Assembly (NCBI RefSeq): GCF_013085345.1
Contig: NZ_JABFAJ010000012.1
Location: 1-64,000 of the forward strand
Source: Isoptericola sediminis
GTDB lineage: Bacteria; Actinomycetota; Actinomycetes; Actinomycetales; Cellulomonadaceae
Direction: 5' to 3'
Length of the DNA stretch: 64,000 nt
The notes under the pieces were generated by a model. The model did no database searches. It was not told the origin of the DNA and saw nothing but the letters and a program-made list of their open reading frames with translations. Every line of letters starts with the position of its first letter. The stretch's first letter is position 1. Shown in pieces: positions 49,572 through 57,378 of the stretch. Made by a program: the position numbers and the translations under genes.

Positions 49572-52500
49572 CAGCCACGCTCGGCGATCAGGACATCCGC
49601 GACCTGATCCGCGACGCCACCGACCGCACTCTTGTCGTCAACGCGGGGGCCGGGTCCGGCAAGACGACGGCACTGGTAAGTCGGGTGCTCGCCCTGGTGC
49701 TGCGCGACGGCGTCCCGCTGCGGGAGATCGCCGCCGTCACCTTCACCGAGAAGGCCGGGGCCGAGCTGCGGGACCGGCTGCGCGTCGAGCTCGAGGCGGT
49801 CGGGCGCTCCGCGGACGACCCGTCCTCGGACTGGCGGCGCCTCACCGATGTCGACGTGGCCGAGCTGCGTCGGCGTGCCGACACCGCGCTCGACGACCTC
49901 GACGCCGCCGCGATCGGGACCCTGCACTCCTTCGCCCAGCGGATCCTCACCGAGCACGCGATCGCCGCCGGCTTGCCTCCTGTTATCGAGGTGCTCGAGG
50001 AGGTCGGGTCGTCCGTGGCATTTGGCGAGCAGTGGTCGGCGCTCCAGGTCGCCCTCCTGGACGACGACGAGATCGCGCCCGGCCTCCTGTTGGCGATGGC
50101 CGGCGGGGTCCGGCTCGACGACGTGCGCGCTCTGGCCCGGGCGTTGGGCGGCGACTGGGACCTCATCGAAGACCGCGTCTTGGACGAGGACGTCGTCGAG
50201 GACGTGCCGCTCGTGGTGCGCACCGATCGAGTCGAGGAGCTTGCTGAGCAGGTCCTGTCCCTGCGGAGCCTCTGCCGCAACCCCGAGGACAAGCTGCTCG
50301 CGAAACTCGGCGAGCTGGAGACGGCCTTGCACACGTTGCGTGCGGCGGTGGACGACGGCGGACGGATCGCAGCGTTGACCGTCCTACCCACGATCAAGGT
50401 GGGCAATGTCGGGCAGAAGTCGTCCTGGGGCTGTCCGACCACTGAGGTTCGGGATCTCGTCAAGGTTGTCGCTGGGGCCGCCGAGTCCGAGTACGCGCGT
50501 GTGCTGAACCATGCCGTGCGGCGTCTGACCAGGTGGACTGCCAGACACGTGCTGGAAGCCGCCGAGGATCGACGGCGTGACGGGCGCCTCGAGTTTCACG
50601 ACCTGCTCGTGCTGGCCCGCCGTCTACTGCGCCAGAGTTCCGAGGCGCGCGAGGCGCTGCATCACACCTACACGCGGCTGCTGCTGGACGAGTTCCAGGA
50701 CACCGACCCCATCCAGATCGAGCTCGCCTGCCGCATCGCCGGGGGAGCAGGGGCGAACCAGGCGCGATGGCAGGACATCGAACTCCCGCCGGGCCGTGTG
50801 TTCGTGGTCGGCGACGCCAAGCAGTCCATCTACCGGTTCCGCCGCGCCAGCATCGCCACCTACCTCGACGCTGCGCAGCACTTGGGCGAGCAGGTGAGCC
50901 TGACCACCAACTTCCGCAGTGTCGACACCGTGCTGAATTGGGTCAACGAGGTGTTCGACCAGGTCATCACCCCGGAGGAGGGCAGGCAGTCCACCTACGA
51001 GGCGCTGGCCACCCACCGCCGGGCTGCCGACGCCCCGGCCGCCGAGGCGCCCGGCCTGCCCGGCGTCGTCGTCCTCGGTGCCGAGGCTCACGAGGACAAG
51101 CCCAAGGCCGACGAGCTGCGCGAACGTGAGGCTGCCGACGTCGCCGCCACGGTCCGGCAGGCTCTCGACGACGGCTGGCCCGTCTGCGACCCGGACACCC
51201 ACGAGTGGCATCCCCTGCGGCCACGGGACGTCGCCGTCCTGGTCCCCGCGCGCACGTCGTTGCCGCATCTCGAGGCGGCGCTGGAGGCTGTCGGCGTGCC
51301 CTACCGGGCCGAGGCCAGCTCCCTGGTCTACGAGGCCGCCGAGGTGCGCGACCTGCTCGCGTGCGCCCGCGCCGTCGCGGACCCCAGCGACGAACTGTCC
51401 CTGCTGACCGCGTTGCGGTCGCCGCTGTTCGGCTGCGGCGACGACGACCTGTGGCGGTGGAAACACGCCGGTGGGCGTATCTCGCTGTATTCCCGGATCG
51501 ACGAGCCGGCCGAGCTCGCCGACGGGCCGGTCGGTTCGTCGCTGGAGTGGCTGCGCGGCCTGCAGCGCCGCGCCCGCTGGGCCACGCCGTCGGAGGTGCT
51601 CGGCGACATCGTGGCCGGACGGCGCATGCTCGAGGTCGCCGCCGGCAGTCCCCGCGCCCGCGACGTGTGGCGCCAGCTGCGCTTCGTCGTCGATCAGGCG
51701 CGTGCCTGGGCCGAGGTGTCGCACGGCGGGCTGCGCGCCTACCTCGCCTGGGCGGCCCACCAGGCCACCGAGACCACACGGGTGGCCGAGGCCGTGCTGC
51801 CCGAGACCGACGTCGACGCCGTGCGCATCATGACCATTCACGCCGCCAAGGGACTTGAGTTCGGGTTCGTGGCGCTCTCCGGACTCACGTCGAGAGGACG
51901 GCGCAACAGCGGGGTGTCGTTGCTGTGGCCCGACGACGGCGATTTCTCCGTGCGACTGCGCAGCGGCATCGAGACCGACGACTTCAGCGTCGCCCAACCG
52001 ATCGACGAGCAGATGGACGACCTGGAGAAGCGACGCCTGCTCTACGTCGCCGCGACGCGGGCGCGCGACCACCTCGTCGTCTCGCTGCACCGCACCGGTA
52101 ACGCGAACACCGCCGCTGCGACACTGGCCGGAGCCGGAGCAGGAACCCTCGGGGAGTCGCGGTTCGCGGCGACCGCGGAGACGACCGGCACAGCGGAGCG
52201 AGCCGAGGAGCCCGCCGTCGTGCCGCCGTCGTACGAGGATTGGCTCGCCGGGGTCACACAGGCTCGTGAAAGCAGTGAGCGGGACGCCGCCATCAGCGCC
52301 TCGGGACTGGAAGGAACCGAACCGGCGGTCGTGCTGGCGCCCGGCGACGAGGTCGCCGAGGGGCTTGCCAAGGGTGCACGCAACCTCGAGCTGCCGCCCT
52401 GGTCGAAGGGGCGGTACGGCTCGGCGATCGGGCGCGCCGTGCACGGGGTGCTGCAGGCCGTCGATCTGAGTACGGGTGACGGGCTGGACGATGCCGTGGC

Positions 52501-52879
52501 GGCGCAGGCGGTCGCCGAAGGCGTCGTCGGGCACGAGGACCTCATGAGCGACCTCGTGCTTGCTGCGTTGGACAGCGACCTCGTCCGCCAGGCCGCCGAG
52601 CGTCGGCACTGGCGCGAGACGTACGTCGGCACTGTGGACGACGATGGCGCCGTGCTCGAGGGCTATGTCGACCTCATCTACGCCGAGGACGACGGCACGC
52701 TCGTCGTCGTCGACTACAAGACCGATGCGGTGGCGTCCGGGGCGTACGAGAGCCGGCGCATCTACTACGCGCCGCAGCTTCTTGCCTACGCACGATGCGT
52801 CGCCGACGCGACCGCTGCGCCGGTGCGGGCCGAGCTGTTGTTCCTGCACCCCGAGCGAGCGGTGCGTGTTCCTGTGTAG
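49568..52879 (+). CDS. AddA/UvrD-like helicase-nuclease
   Basis: A 1103-residue SF1A helicase with C-terminal RecB nuclease. Walker A NAGAGSGKTT (about 25-34), motif Ia VTFTEKAGAELRDRL, motif II LLLDEFQDTDPIQIE (about 371-385), motif III VVGDAKQSIYRFRRA, motif V TIHAAKGLEF (about 756-765) and motif VI RRLLYVAATRARDHLVVSLHR. The nuclease part has GYVDLIYAEDDG then LVVVDYKTDAV (about 1033-1056), with the D and DYK residues intact. GTG start overlaps the AddB-like stop. Together they form a two-nuclease, one- or two-motor resection complex acting on dsDNA ends. The domain order (helicase then nuclease) is AddA-like, not AdnA-like. Confidence 0.9.
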   Translation: MTATLGDQDIRDLIRDATDRTLVVNAGAGSGKTTALVSRVLALVLRDGVPLREIAAVTFTEKAGAELRDRLRVELEAVGRSADDPSSDWRRLTDVDVAELRRRADTALDDLDAAAIGTLHSFAQRILTEHAIAAGLPPVIEVLEEVGSSVAFGEQWSALQVALLDDDEIAPGLLLAMAGGVRLDDVRALARALGGDWDLIEDRVLDEDVVEDVPLVVRTDRVEELAEQVLSLRSLCRNPEDKLLAKLGELETALHTLRAAVDDGGRIAALTVLPTIKVGNVGQKSSWGCPTTEVRDLVKVVAGAAESEYARVLNHAVRRLTRWTARHVLEAAEDRRRDGRLEFHDLLVLARRLLRQSSEAREALHHTYTRLLLDEFQDTDPIQIELACRIAGGAGANQARWQDIELPPGRVFVVGDAKQSIYRFRRASIATYLDAAQHLGEQVSLTTNFRSVDTVLNWVNEVFDQVITPEEGRQSTYEALATHRRAADAPAAEAPGLPGVVVLGAEAHEDKPKADELREREAADVAATVRQALDDGWPVCDPDTHEWHPLRPRDVAVLVPARTSLPHLEAALEAVGVPYRAEASSLVYEAAEVRDLLACARAVADPSDELSLLTALRSPLFGCGDDDLWRWKHAGGRISLYSRIDEPAELADGPVGSSLEWLRGLQRRARWATPSEVLGDIVAGRRMLEVAAGSPRARDVWRQLRFVVDQARAWAEVSHGGLRAYLAWAAHQATETTRVAEAVLPETDVDAVRIMTIHAAKGLEFGFVALSGLTSRGRRNSGVSLLWPDDGDFSVRLRSGIETDDFSVAQPIDEQMDDLEKRRLLYVAATRARDHLVVSLHRTGNANTAAATLAGAGAGTLGESRFAATAETTGTAERAEEPAVVPPSYEDWLAGVTQARESSERDAAISASGLEGTEPAVVLAPGDEVAEGLAKGARNLELPPWSKGRYGSAIGRAVHGVLQAVDLSTGDGLDDAVAAQAVAEGVVGHEDLMSDLVLAALDSDLVRQAAERRHWRETYVGTVDDDGAVLEGYVDLIYAEDDGTLVVVDYKTDAVASGAYESRRIYYAPQLLAYARCVADATAAPVRAELLFLHPERAVRVPV

Positions 52880-52950
52880 GTCGGGCAGCCTTTTGGACCG
52901 GGCTGCGGAACACCAGATATCACCCGCAAGACAAGGAGGAATCTGAGACG

Positions 52951-53016
52951 ATGCTGTGGGGCCGTTTCGGTGCTCCCGCGCCAGACACGACGATGCTGAC
53001 AGACAGGCAAAAATGA
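52951..53016 (+). CDS. 21-codon ORF with strong ribosome site, coupled to the next gene
   Basis: ATG at 52951 is preceded by AAGGAGGA with 10-base spacing, the best ribosome site in this part of the window. The peptide begins MLWGRFGAPAPDTTMLTDRQ and stops at a TGA that overlaps the ATGATG of the following gene. The following gene itself has only a weak site, so re-initiation after this ORF would drive it. A 5-A run (53009-53013) immediately before the stop also allows a -1 slip that would fuse the two frames. A weak GCAGCC/GGCTGC stem precedes it (52885-52906). Confidence 0.5.
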   Translation: MLWGRFGAPAPDTTMLTDRQK

Positions 53017-53495
53017 TGAGCAAAAAGCTGATAATCGAAGCTCTCGTCAAGTACGGTCCTCTGGTCGCGGAAGCTCTCGCGAAAGTGATCAAATCCATTG
53101 ACGGGAATGTTTCCGAAGAGACTCGTGAGCGCCTCCGACGATTGGCCAAGCAAAGAACGACTGAAGGGCGGGCACGAGCGGCCATCGCGGTCGTCCGGGA
53201 CGAGATTGAGCGTTCGGGCGCGAACTCCGAGGTGGCGGGCAGAAATCGGAGGTGGTCAGAGGAGGCTGACCGCCTGGAACGTGCGCTGGATGTGCTCCGT
53301 GGGTCATCTGGTCGTGCCCGTCGCATGCAGCTTCGTCGTATCAGGAAGCGGACGGATGAACTGGTGGCAGACGTGATTTCATCTCTTGTGCCGATGACTG
53401 ACGTGGATCGACCAGGAGCGGGGCCCATGGATGAGGATAGGCGTCCATTCTTTCGCCGAGGAGGCAAACAGCGGACGCGGCGCCCGAGAGCCTGA
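53013..53495 (+). CDS. Small basic helical protein of unknown function
   Basis: A 160-residue protein beginning MMSKKLIIEALVKYGPLVAEALAKVIK, a hydrophobic-amphipathic helix, followed by strongly charged helices (RERLRRLAKQRTTEGRARAAIAVVRDEIERSG; DRLERALDVLRGSSGRARRMQLRRIRKRTDELV) and a basic tail. A nucleic-acid or membrane-surface association is plausible but not shown. Its codons are AT-richer than the genes upstream, suggesting a different origin. It follows the AddA-like gene by about 130 bp through the 21-codon ORF and may be the last gene of that transcript. I do not recognise the family. Confidence 0.65.
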   Translation: MMSKKLIIEALVKYGPLVAEALAKVIKSIDGNVSEETRERLRRLAKQRTTEGRARAAIAVVRDEIERSGANSEVAGRNRRWSEEADRLERALDVLRGSSGRARRMQLRRIRKRTDELVADVISSLVPMTDVDRPGAGPMDEDRRPFFRRGGKQRTRRPRA

Positions 53496-53581
53496 TCGGG
53501 CCGTGTCGAAACCTGGCCGCACCTGCGCCCAGGCCGTCCGGCACTCAGATCCCGCGGGCGAAGGCTCGTCGGGTTATGCAG

Positions 53582-54832
53582 TCACCCGTGGCTTTCCTCC
53601 CGATCCCCTTGGCGCCAACCCCGTGCCCGATCGGTGATGTCGCGGGACAAGGTGCTGGTCGCGGAACGCGCCCTGTCGAAGGTCTCTCCTCCGACGCGCC
53701 GTGCGGTATCGAGGCCGTCAGTGCCGGTGGTGATCGCCTTGTCGCGCACCTCGGTAGCCGCGTCCAGCCAACGTCGTGCCTCGACGCTCTGTTGATCGCC
53801 CTCGATGCCGAGTCGGTCGTGAAAGTCCACGACCTTGAGACTGACCTCATTGCTCGACGCGACGATCGTTCGAGCAGCGTTCGGGGCAAGCAGCACCTTC
53901 GCGTTGGCTCTCGCCGCGGCCGCGGACATGCGCGCGACGAGGTTCCCGGTGCTGCGTGAGATCAGGTCCAGCCGATTCCGCCGCGCGGCTTGGAGCGCGA
54001 CACGGTGCTGGTCGAGTTCATCGGGCGAGGAGTTCAGGACGCGGTCGAGCTCGAGAACGCCGACCGCCTCCTGCAGCTGGAAGCACCGGGCGAGGACAGC
54101 GAGCCATTCGTGCACCGATGACTCGGCTTCCCTGGCGGCTTTGGCGGCCTCACCGACCTTCGCCTTGTCCTCGAGCTTGCCGGCCAGGGAATCGAGCTGC
54201 CGCAGCGCATAGGCCTGCGTTCGTGCGATCGTCATCGACGTGGACTGCACCTTCGACCACGTGATCTCCGAGACTCGCCCCACATGCTCACGGACGGTCA
54301 TGGCTTCCTCGATCACGAAGTCCACACCGATCATGTCCGCCAGGACGGCGTCCTTCTGCGCACGCAGGATGTCGTCGACCTTCTCATCGATCACCGCGAG
54401 GTAGTCGGTGATCTCCTCCATGGTCTGCTGCATGGCGAGCTGCGCCATGAGTCCTGCGGCACCCGCCAGCATGGCTGGGTTGGTCGCGATGGATCCTGGC
54501 GTCTTCACGACCTCGAGGAGACCCTTGATCTTTCCGTTCTCGGTCAGCACCGCGCGGCTGACCGTGGGGTCGGACCCCTTCATGAGCGGGAGGCTCTTCA
54601 TCGCCCGCGCAGAGTCTTCGGTCAACTTCACCCAGCGGCCCGAGCTAGCGGCGATCTCTGAGCCGATATGCGTCGCGTTGCCGGCGGTCGCGAAGGCTGG
54701 TCCGAGCCGCTGCATGCCCAGTTCCTTCGACGACAGTCGTTCGGAGACCAGGAAGCGTTCGACGGCGGCCGGATCCCCGATGACGGCGACGCCGTTGCCG
54801 TCATTGACCAGATGGATCTCGTTGTCCAACAT
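53582..54832 (-). CDS. Long helical protein of unknown function
   Basis: A 416-residue protein I cannot assign. The N-terminal 60 residues are beta-like (MLDNEIHLVNDGNGVAVIGD, a possible nucleotide or ligand strand). A glycine/alanine/methionine-rich hydrophobic segment (SIATNPAMLAGAAGLMAQLAM, about 112-132) could insert into or lie on a membrane. Residues 135-410 are almost entirely helical and charged (EITDYLAVIDEKVDDILRAQKDAVLADMIG; KLEDKAKVGEAAKAAREAESSVHEWLAVL), suggesting coiled coils. The layout recalls membrane-associated helical proteins, possibly effector-like, but no motif proves it. Antisense neighbours are the small basic protein and, upstream, the EVE gene; the 239-bp gap 54833-55071 holds only a GGCGCC/GGCGCC hairpin and a possible TAGCCT -10 box. 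Confidence 0.6.
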   Translation of the reverse strand: MLDNEIHLVNDGNGVAVIGDPAAVERFLVSERLSSKELGMQRLGPAFATAGNATHIGSEIAASSGRWVKLTEDSARAMKSLPLMKGSDPTVSRAVLTENGKIKGLLEVVKTPGSIATNPAMLAGAAGLMAQLAMQQTMEEITDYLAVIDEKVDDILRAQKDAVLADMIGVDFVIEEAMTVREHVGRVSEITWSKVQSTSMTIARTQAYALRQLDSLAGKLEDKAKVGEAAKAAREAESSVHEWLAVLARCFQLQEAVGVLELDRVLNSSPDELDQHRVALQAARRNRLDLISRSTGNLVARMSAAAARANAKVLLAPNAARTIVASSNEVSLKVVDFHDRLGIEGDQQSVEARRWLDAATEVRDKAITTGTDGLDTARRVGGETFDRARSATSTLSRDITDRARGWRQGDREESHG

Positions 54833-55071
54833 TCACTCCCGGATCGTGGCGGGTGGTCCCCGCGTTTCATGGACAGGCGCCTACGGAGCCGAGGGGTCCA
54901 GAGCTCGGGTGACGCGACAACGCAGATCGAGACGGGTTGGCGCCGTTCGTGGCGCCCCCATCACGGTCTGTGCGTGAGGCTAGCGTCGCCACGACCTGAC
55001 TGTTGCGAGCGGCAAGGGTGAAATCGACGCGGGCTGCCAGGCGAACTAGGGGATGGCGTTCAGGCCGCCGA

Positions 55072-55572
55072 TCAGCCGCGGTGCCGGAGCCACCAGCGGG
55101 TGTAGGGCGCTTCGTTCCCCGGCCCCACACGTCTCGCGATCTTGCTGCGCAACTGAACGGCGTCGTCGTCAGAGAGGCGAACCAGCGGCCGCCGAAGGCG
55201 GATCGACCAGGCCGAACCAGCGCCATCGAACGCCGCGAGACGGTCGACGAGCGGAGCTAGTTCGATGCCGTCGCCGAAGGGAGCGAGAGGCCCAACGTCC
55301 AATGGGCAGCCGAAAGGAAAGGTGCGGTCGCCGAACGTCACCGGTTCTTCGAGACGCTCGACGGGTCCGGCGACGCGAGCGGTGCCGACGATGCGGCCCC
55401 GGTCGCGGGTCGGATTCTTGAAACAGCCCCGAGTCGTGTAGACGAATAGCTCGTCGCCGGGCTCCAGAGCGGCGACCTCGCTGCGGCCGCGCGACGGGAA
55501 CGCTGTGCGGTGCTCGGTCAGGATCCAACCGAGCGCGACGCGGTCGCCGACGACGAGCAGATAGGAGGTCAT
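55072..55572 (-). CDS. EVE-like (PUA-superfamily) domain protein
   Basis: A 166-residue single-domain protein fitting the EVE/PUA-like pattern: YLLVVGDRVALGWILTEHRTAF at the N-terminus, LEPGDELFVYTTRGCF, RGRIVGTARVAG, and a C-terminal strand/helix set. EVE domains bind modified bases in DNA or RNA and are frequently linked to McrBC-type restriction. Here it is a stand-alone protein at the island's right edge, about 10 kb from the McrB-like gene. It lies 41 bp from the hipA stop on the same strand, so it may be transcribed with hipBA. Its ligand cannot be stated. Confidence 0.7.
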   Translation of the reverse strand: MTSYLLVVGDRVALGWILTEHRTAFPSRGRSEVAALEPGDELFVYTTRGCFKNPTRDRGRIVGTARVAGPVERLEEPVTFGDRTFPFGCPLDVGPLAPFGDGIELAPLVDRLAAFDGAGSAWSIRLRRPLVRLSDDDAVQLRSKIARRVGPGNEAPYTRWWLRHRG

Positions 55573-55612
55573 GCGTCGATCCTGCCGAACTCGCTGCTCG
55601 GATGCAGGCCTG

Positions 55613-56872
55613 TCAGTGCCGCCGTGCCTCGAGCGCGGGCAGCAGGCGAGTCTTCAACTCACCTACGTGGCCCTCGACGTCGTCGATCTCGTCGAGCGTG
55701 GCCGCGAACGCCGCCGGCGCGCCCTCCTGCATCGTGGCGACCCGAGCAAGGACTGTGCTCGCGTCGAGGTTGGCGGCCTCGGCCCAGCGTGCCCATCGCG
55801 CGTCGTCGACGGCGTCGGCATCGAAGGAGTCGCCGATGCTCATCGACAGCACCCGGTCCGACCCGGGCGGCATGTCGTACGCCAGCCCGGTGGCGACGTC
55901 GAACAGCGGCGCGAGTCGCACGTCGTCGCCCTGCAGCAGGACGGCGTAGTTGCGTGCGTGTGCGTCCGGCGCCGCGACCACCGTGTTGTAGATCAGCCCG
56001 TCGACGAAGCGATCGACGTTTCGGCGCGCCGCGGCCGCGGTGGCCGAGGCGTCGCGGAGGAACCGGACGATGGCGTGGCTCGACGGACCGCCGTACTCCT
56101 CGTACTTCTCGGGATTGCCCATGGCTTGGCACAGGTCTTCCTGATGGAGTCTCATCACGTCGCCGCTGGCGGAGCGGCGCCGGTCGAACCGGGTGACGAC
56201 GACGGCGTCCTGCGACCGGAACGACGTGAACTCCGTGGCCGCGACGTCGACCCCCAGGTGCTGCGCGGCACGCATGGACACGTGCTCCACCAGGGCCTGG
56301 GCCCGCATCCGGCGGATGCCGGGCTTGACGATGTGCGTGGTCGGCTCGGCGCCGTGAGCCACGAACCAGCGATCCGCCTCTCGGCGCAGCGCGAGCTTCT
56401 GTTGAGTCCCTCCCAGCGACCAGTGCTCGCCGGGCATGGTCCACGCGGCGTCCTCGTTCGTGTCCATCTCGTCCAGGCGAGCCTCGATGTCGCCGACGGT
56501 GCACTCCTCGAGCCGACCCGCACGACGGATGGTGTCGTCGATCTCCTTCTCCCGGCAGAACTGCACGGCACCGGCGCAGTCCTTCCCGATGGCGGTGAGG
56601 ACGTCGAGGATGTCGTCCGGGTCGACGCGATGGCGCCGCGCGATGGACCGCAAGGCGCCGGTGCTCTCGGGGACCAGGCCGGCGAGGAACTGCTCGACCG
56701 GGGCTCCGACGTGCGTGGTCTCGCTGGGCGGTAGCGAGAGCGACAAGGGAGTGGCGCCGGGCCGTCGCGCTTCCGGCCTGTACGTCAGGCGCAGGACGCC
56801 GGAGCGGGTCCGGCTCAGCTCGGCGACATGGCGGCCCTCGAGCAGCACGGCCAGATGGTTCGTGCGTGCCAT
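55613..56872 (-). CDS. hipA: HipA-family serine/threonine kinase toxin
   Basis: A 419-residue HipA-type kinase. It has the N-terminal HipA_N part with LEGRHVAELSRTRSGVLRLTY and TPLSLSLPPS; the core has WSLGGTQQKLALRREADRWFV (ATP-lobe), HIVKPGIRRM with the nucleotide-binding lysine, a catalytic-loop segment APDAHARNYAVLL with Asp and Asn, and the metal-binding FDVATGLAYD. HipA toxins phosphorylate an aminoacyl-tRNA synthetase and cause growth arrest. It is encoded 1 base after the HipB-like antitoxin, with the antitoxin first. Length and key residues appear intact, so it is probably active. Confidence 0.92.
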   Translation of the reverse strand: MARTNHLAVLLEGRHVAELSRTRSGVLRLTYRPEARRPGATPLSLSLPPSETTHVGAPVEQFLAGLVPESTGALRSIARRHRVDPDDILDVLTAIGKDCAGAVQFCREKEIDDTIRRAGRLEECTVGDIEARLDEMDTNEDAAWTMPGEHWSLGGTQQKLALRREADRWFVAHGAEPTTHIVKPGIRRMRAQALVEHVSMRAAQHLGVDVAATEFTSFRSQDAVVVTRFDRRRSASGDVMRLHQEDLCQAMGNPEKYEEYGGPSSHAIVRFLRDASATAAAARRNVDRFVDGLIYNTVVAAPDAHARNYAVLLQGDDVRLAPLFDVATGLAYDMPPGSDRVLSMSIGDSFDADAVDDARWARWAEAANLDASTVLARVATMQEGAPAAFAATLDEIDDVEGHVGELKTRLLPALEARRH

Positions 56873-56873
56873 G

Positions 56874-57134
56874 TCAGGCGTCCTCGCGGTCGTCGCGGAC
56901 CGTCAGGCTGGCGTCGAGCGCGTCGAGGACGCGCATCAGGCGCCCGACCTCGAGACCGGGCGTCTTGCCACTCTCCAGGCCGACCAGCCACTGACGGGAC
57001 ACCTCCGCACGTCGGGCCAGCTCGGCCTGAGTCATCCCGCGGTCGAGGCGCAAGCGTCGGACCGCCGCTCCCAGCCGGGGGAGCGAGCGGGCGTTGAGCA
57101 GGTTCGACTCCACAAAGTCAACGTACGGCGACAT
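56874..57134 (-). CDS. hipB: HipB-like helix-turn-helix antitoxin
   Basis: An 86-residue Xre/HipB-type DNA-binding protein with HTH residues RRLRLDRGMTQAELARRAEVSRQWLVGLESGKTPGLEVGRLMRVLDAL. It binds and silences HipA and represses the operon. The ATG at 57134 gives MSPYVDFVESNLL, but its first codons lie inside operator repeat 1, and an in-frame GTG at 57113 would start after it; neither has a good ribosome site. A start at 57197 is also open but runs through all the repeats. Confidence 0.88.
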   Translation of the reverse strand: MSPYVDFVESNLLNARSLPRLGAAVRRLRLDRGMTQAELARRAEVSRQWLVGLESGKTPGLEVGRLMRVLDALDASLTVRDDREDA

Positions 57135-57186
57135 GGCTGCGATGTCAACGTACGGCGACCTCTCTCTCGTGTCGCCGTACGTTGAC
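57117..57186. promoter_or_regulatory. hipBA operator: three copies of a 16-bp repeat
   Basis: GTCAACGTACGGCGAC occurs exactly at 57117-57132 and 57144-57159, and in inverted orientation (GTCGCCGTACGTTGAC) at 57171-57186, with start-to-start spacing of 27 bp each. Identity is 16/16 in all three. The array covers the hipB start and the gap to the MFS gene, so HipB/HipBA is the expected binder. Each repeat contains the palindrome CGTACG. Confidence 0.85.
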
Positions 57187-57259
57187 ATCGGGCTCATCGC
57201 TGCTGCAGCGACCTAGATCACGGCACGATGTGTTGCCAGCATGTAACGTGGCCCCCGGT

Positions 57260-57279
57260 CGGGACGTTTCGACGTCCCG
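57260..57279 (+). promoter_or_regulatory. UUCG-tetraloop hairpin in the MFS gene leader
   Basis: Perfect 8-bp stem CGGGACGT / ACGTCCCG with a TTCG loop (57268-57271), about 100 bases before the start of the MFS gene on the same strand. The exceptionally stable tetraloop and the leader position suggest an attenuator or RNA-stability element; no U-tract follows. Its neighbours in 57187-57378 include no other gene. Confidence 0.5.
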
Positions 57280-57378
57280 GCGGTGAACGAAACAGGCTTG
57301 TGTATCTACCAGGTGCTCCTCGCGCCCACGGCGGCACGACGATCGTGCGGCGACGCCGCGCTGGAGGAGACCGAGAGC

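Noticed and set aside
49568-52879. Housekeeping UvrD/PcrA helicase
   Set aside because: The C-terminal DYK nuclease motif, length over 1100 residues and the adjacent AddB-like partner fit AddA, not UvrD.
57095-57120. GGTTCGACTCC resembling a tRNA T-arm near the island's right border
   Set aside because: No matching acceptor stem, anticodon arm or D-arm upstream; the bases encode the HipB N-terminus on the other strand.
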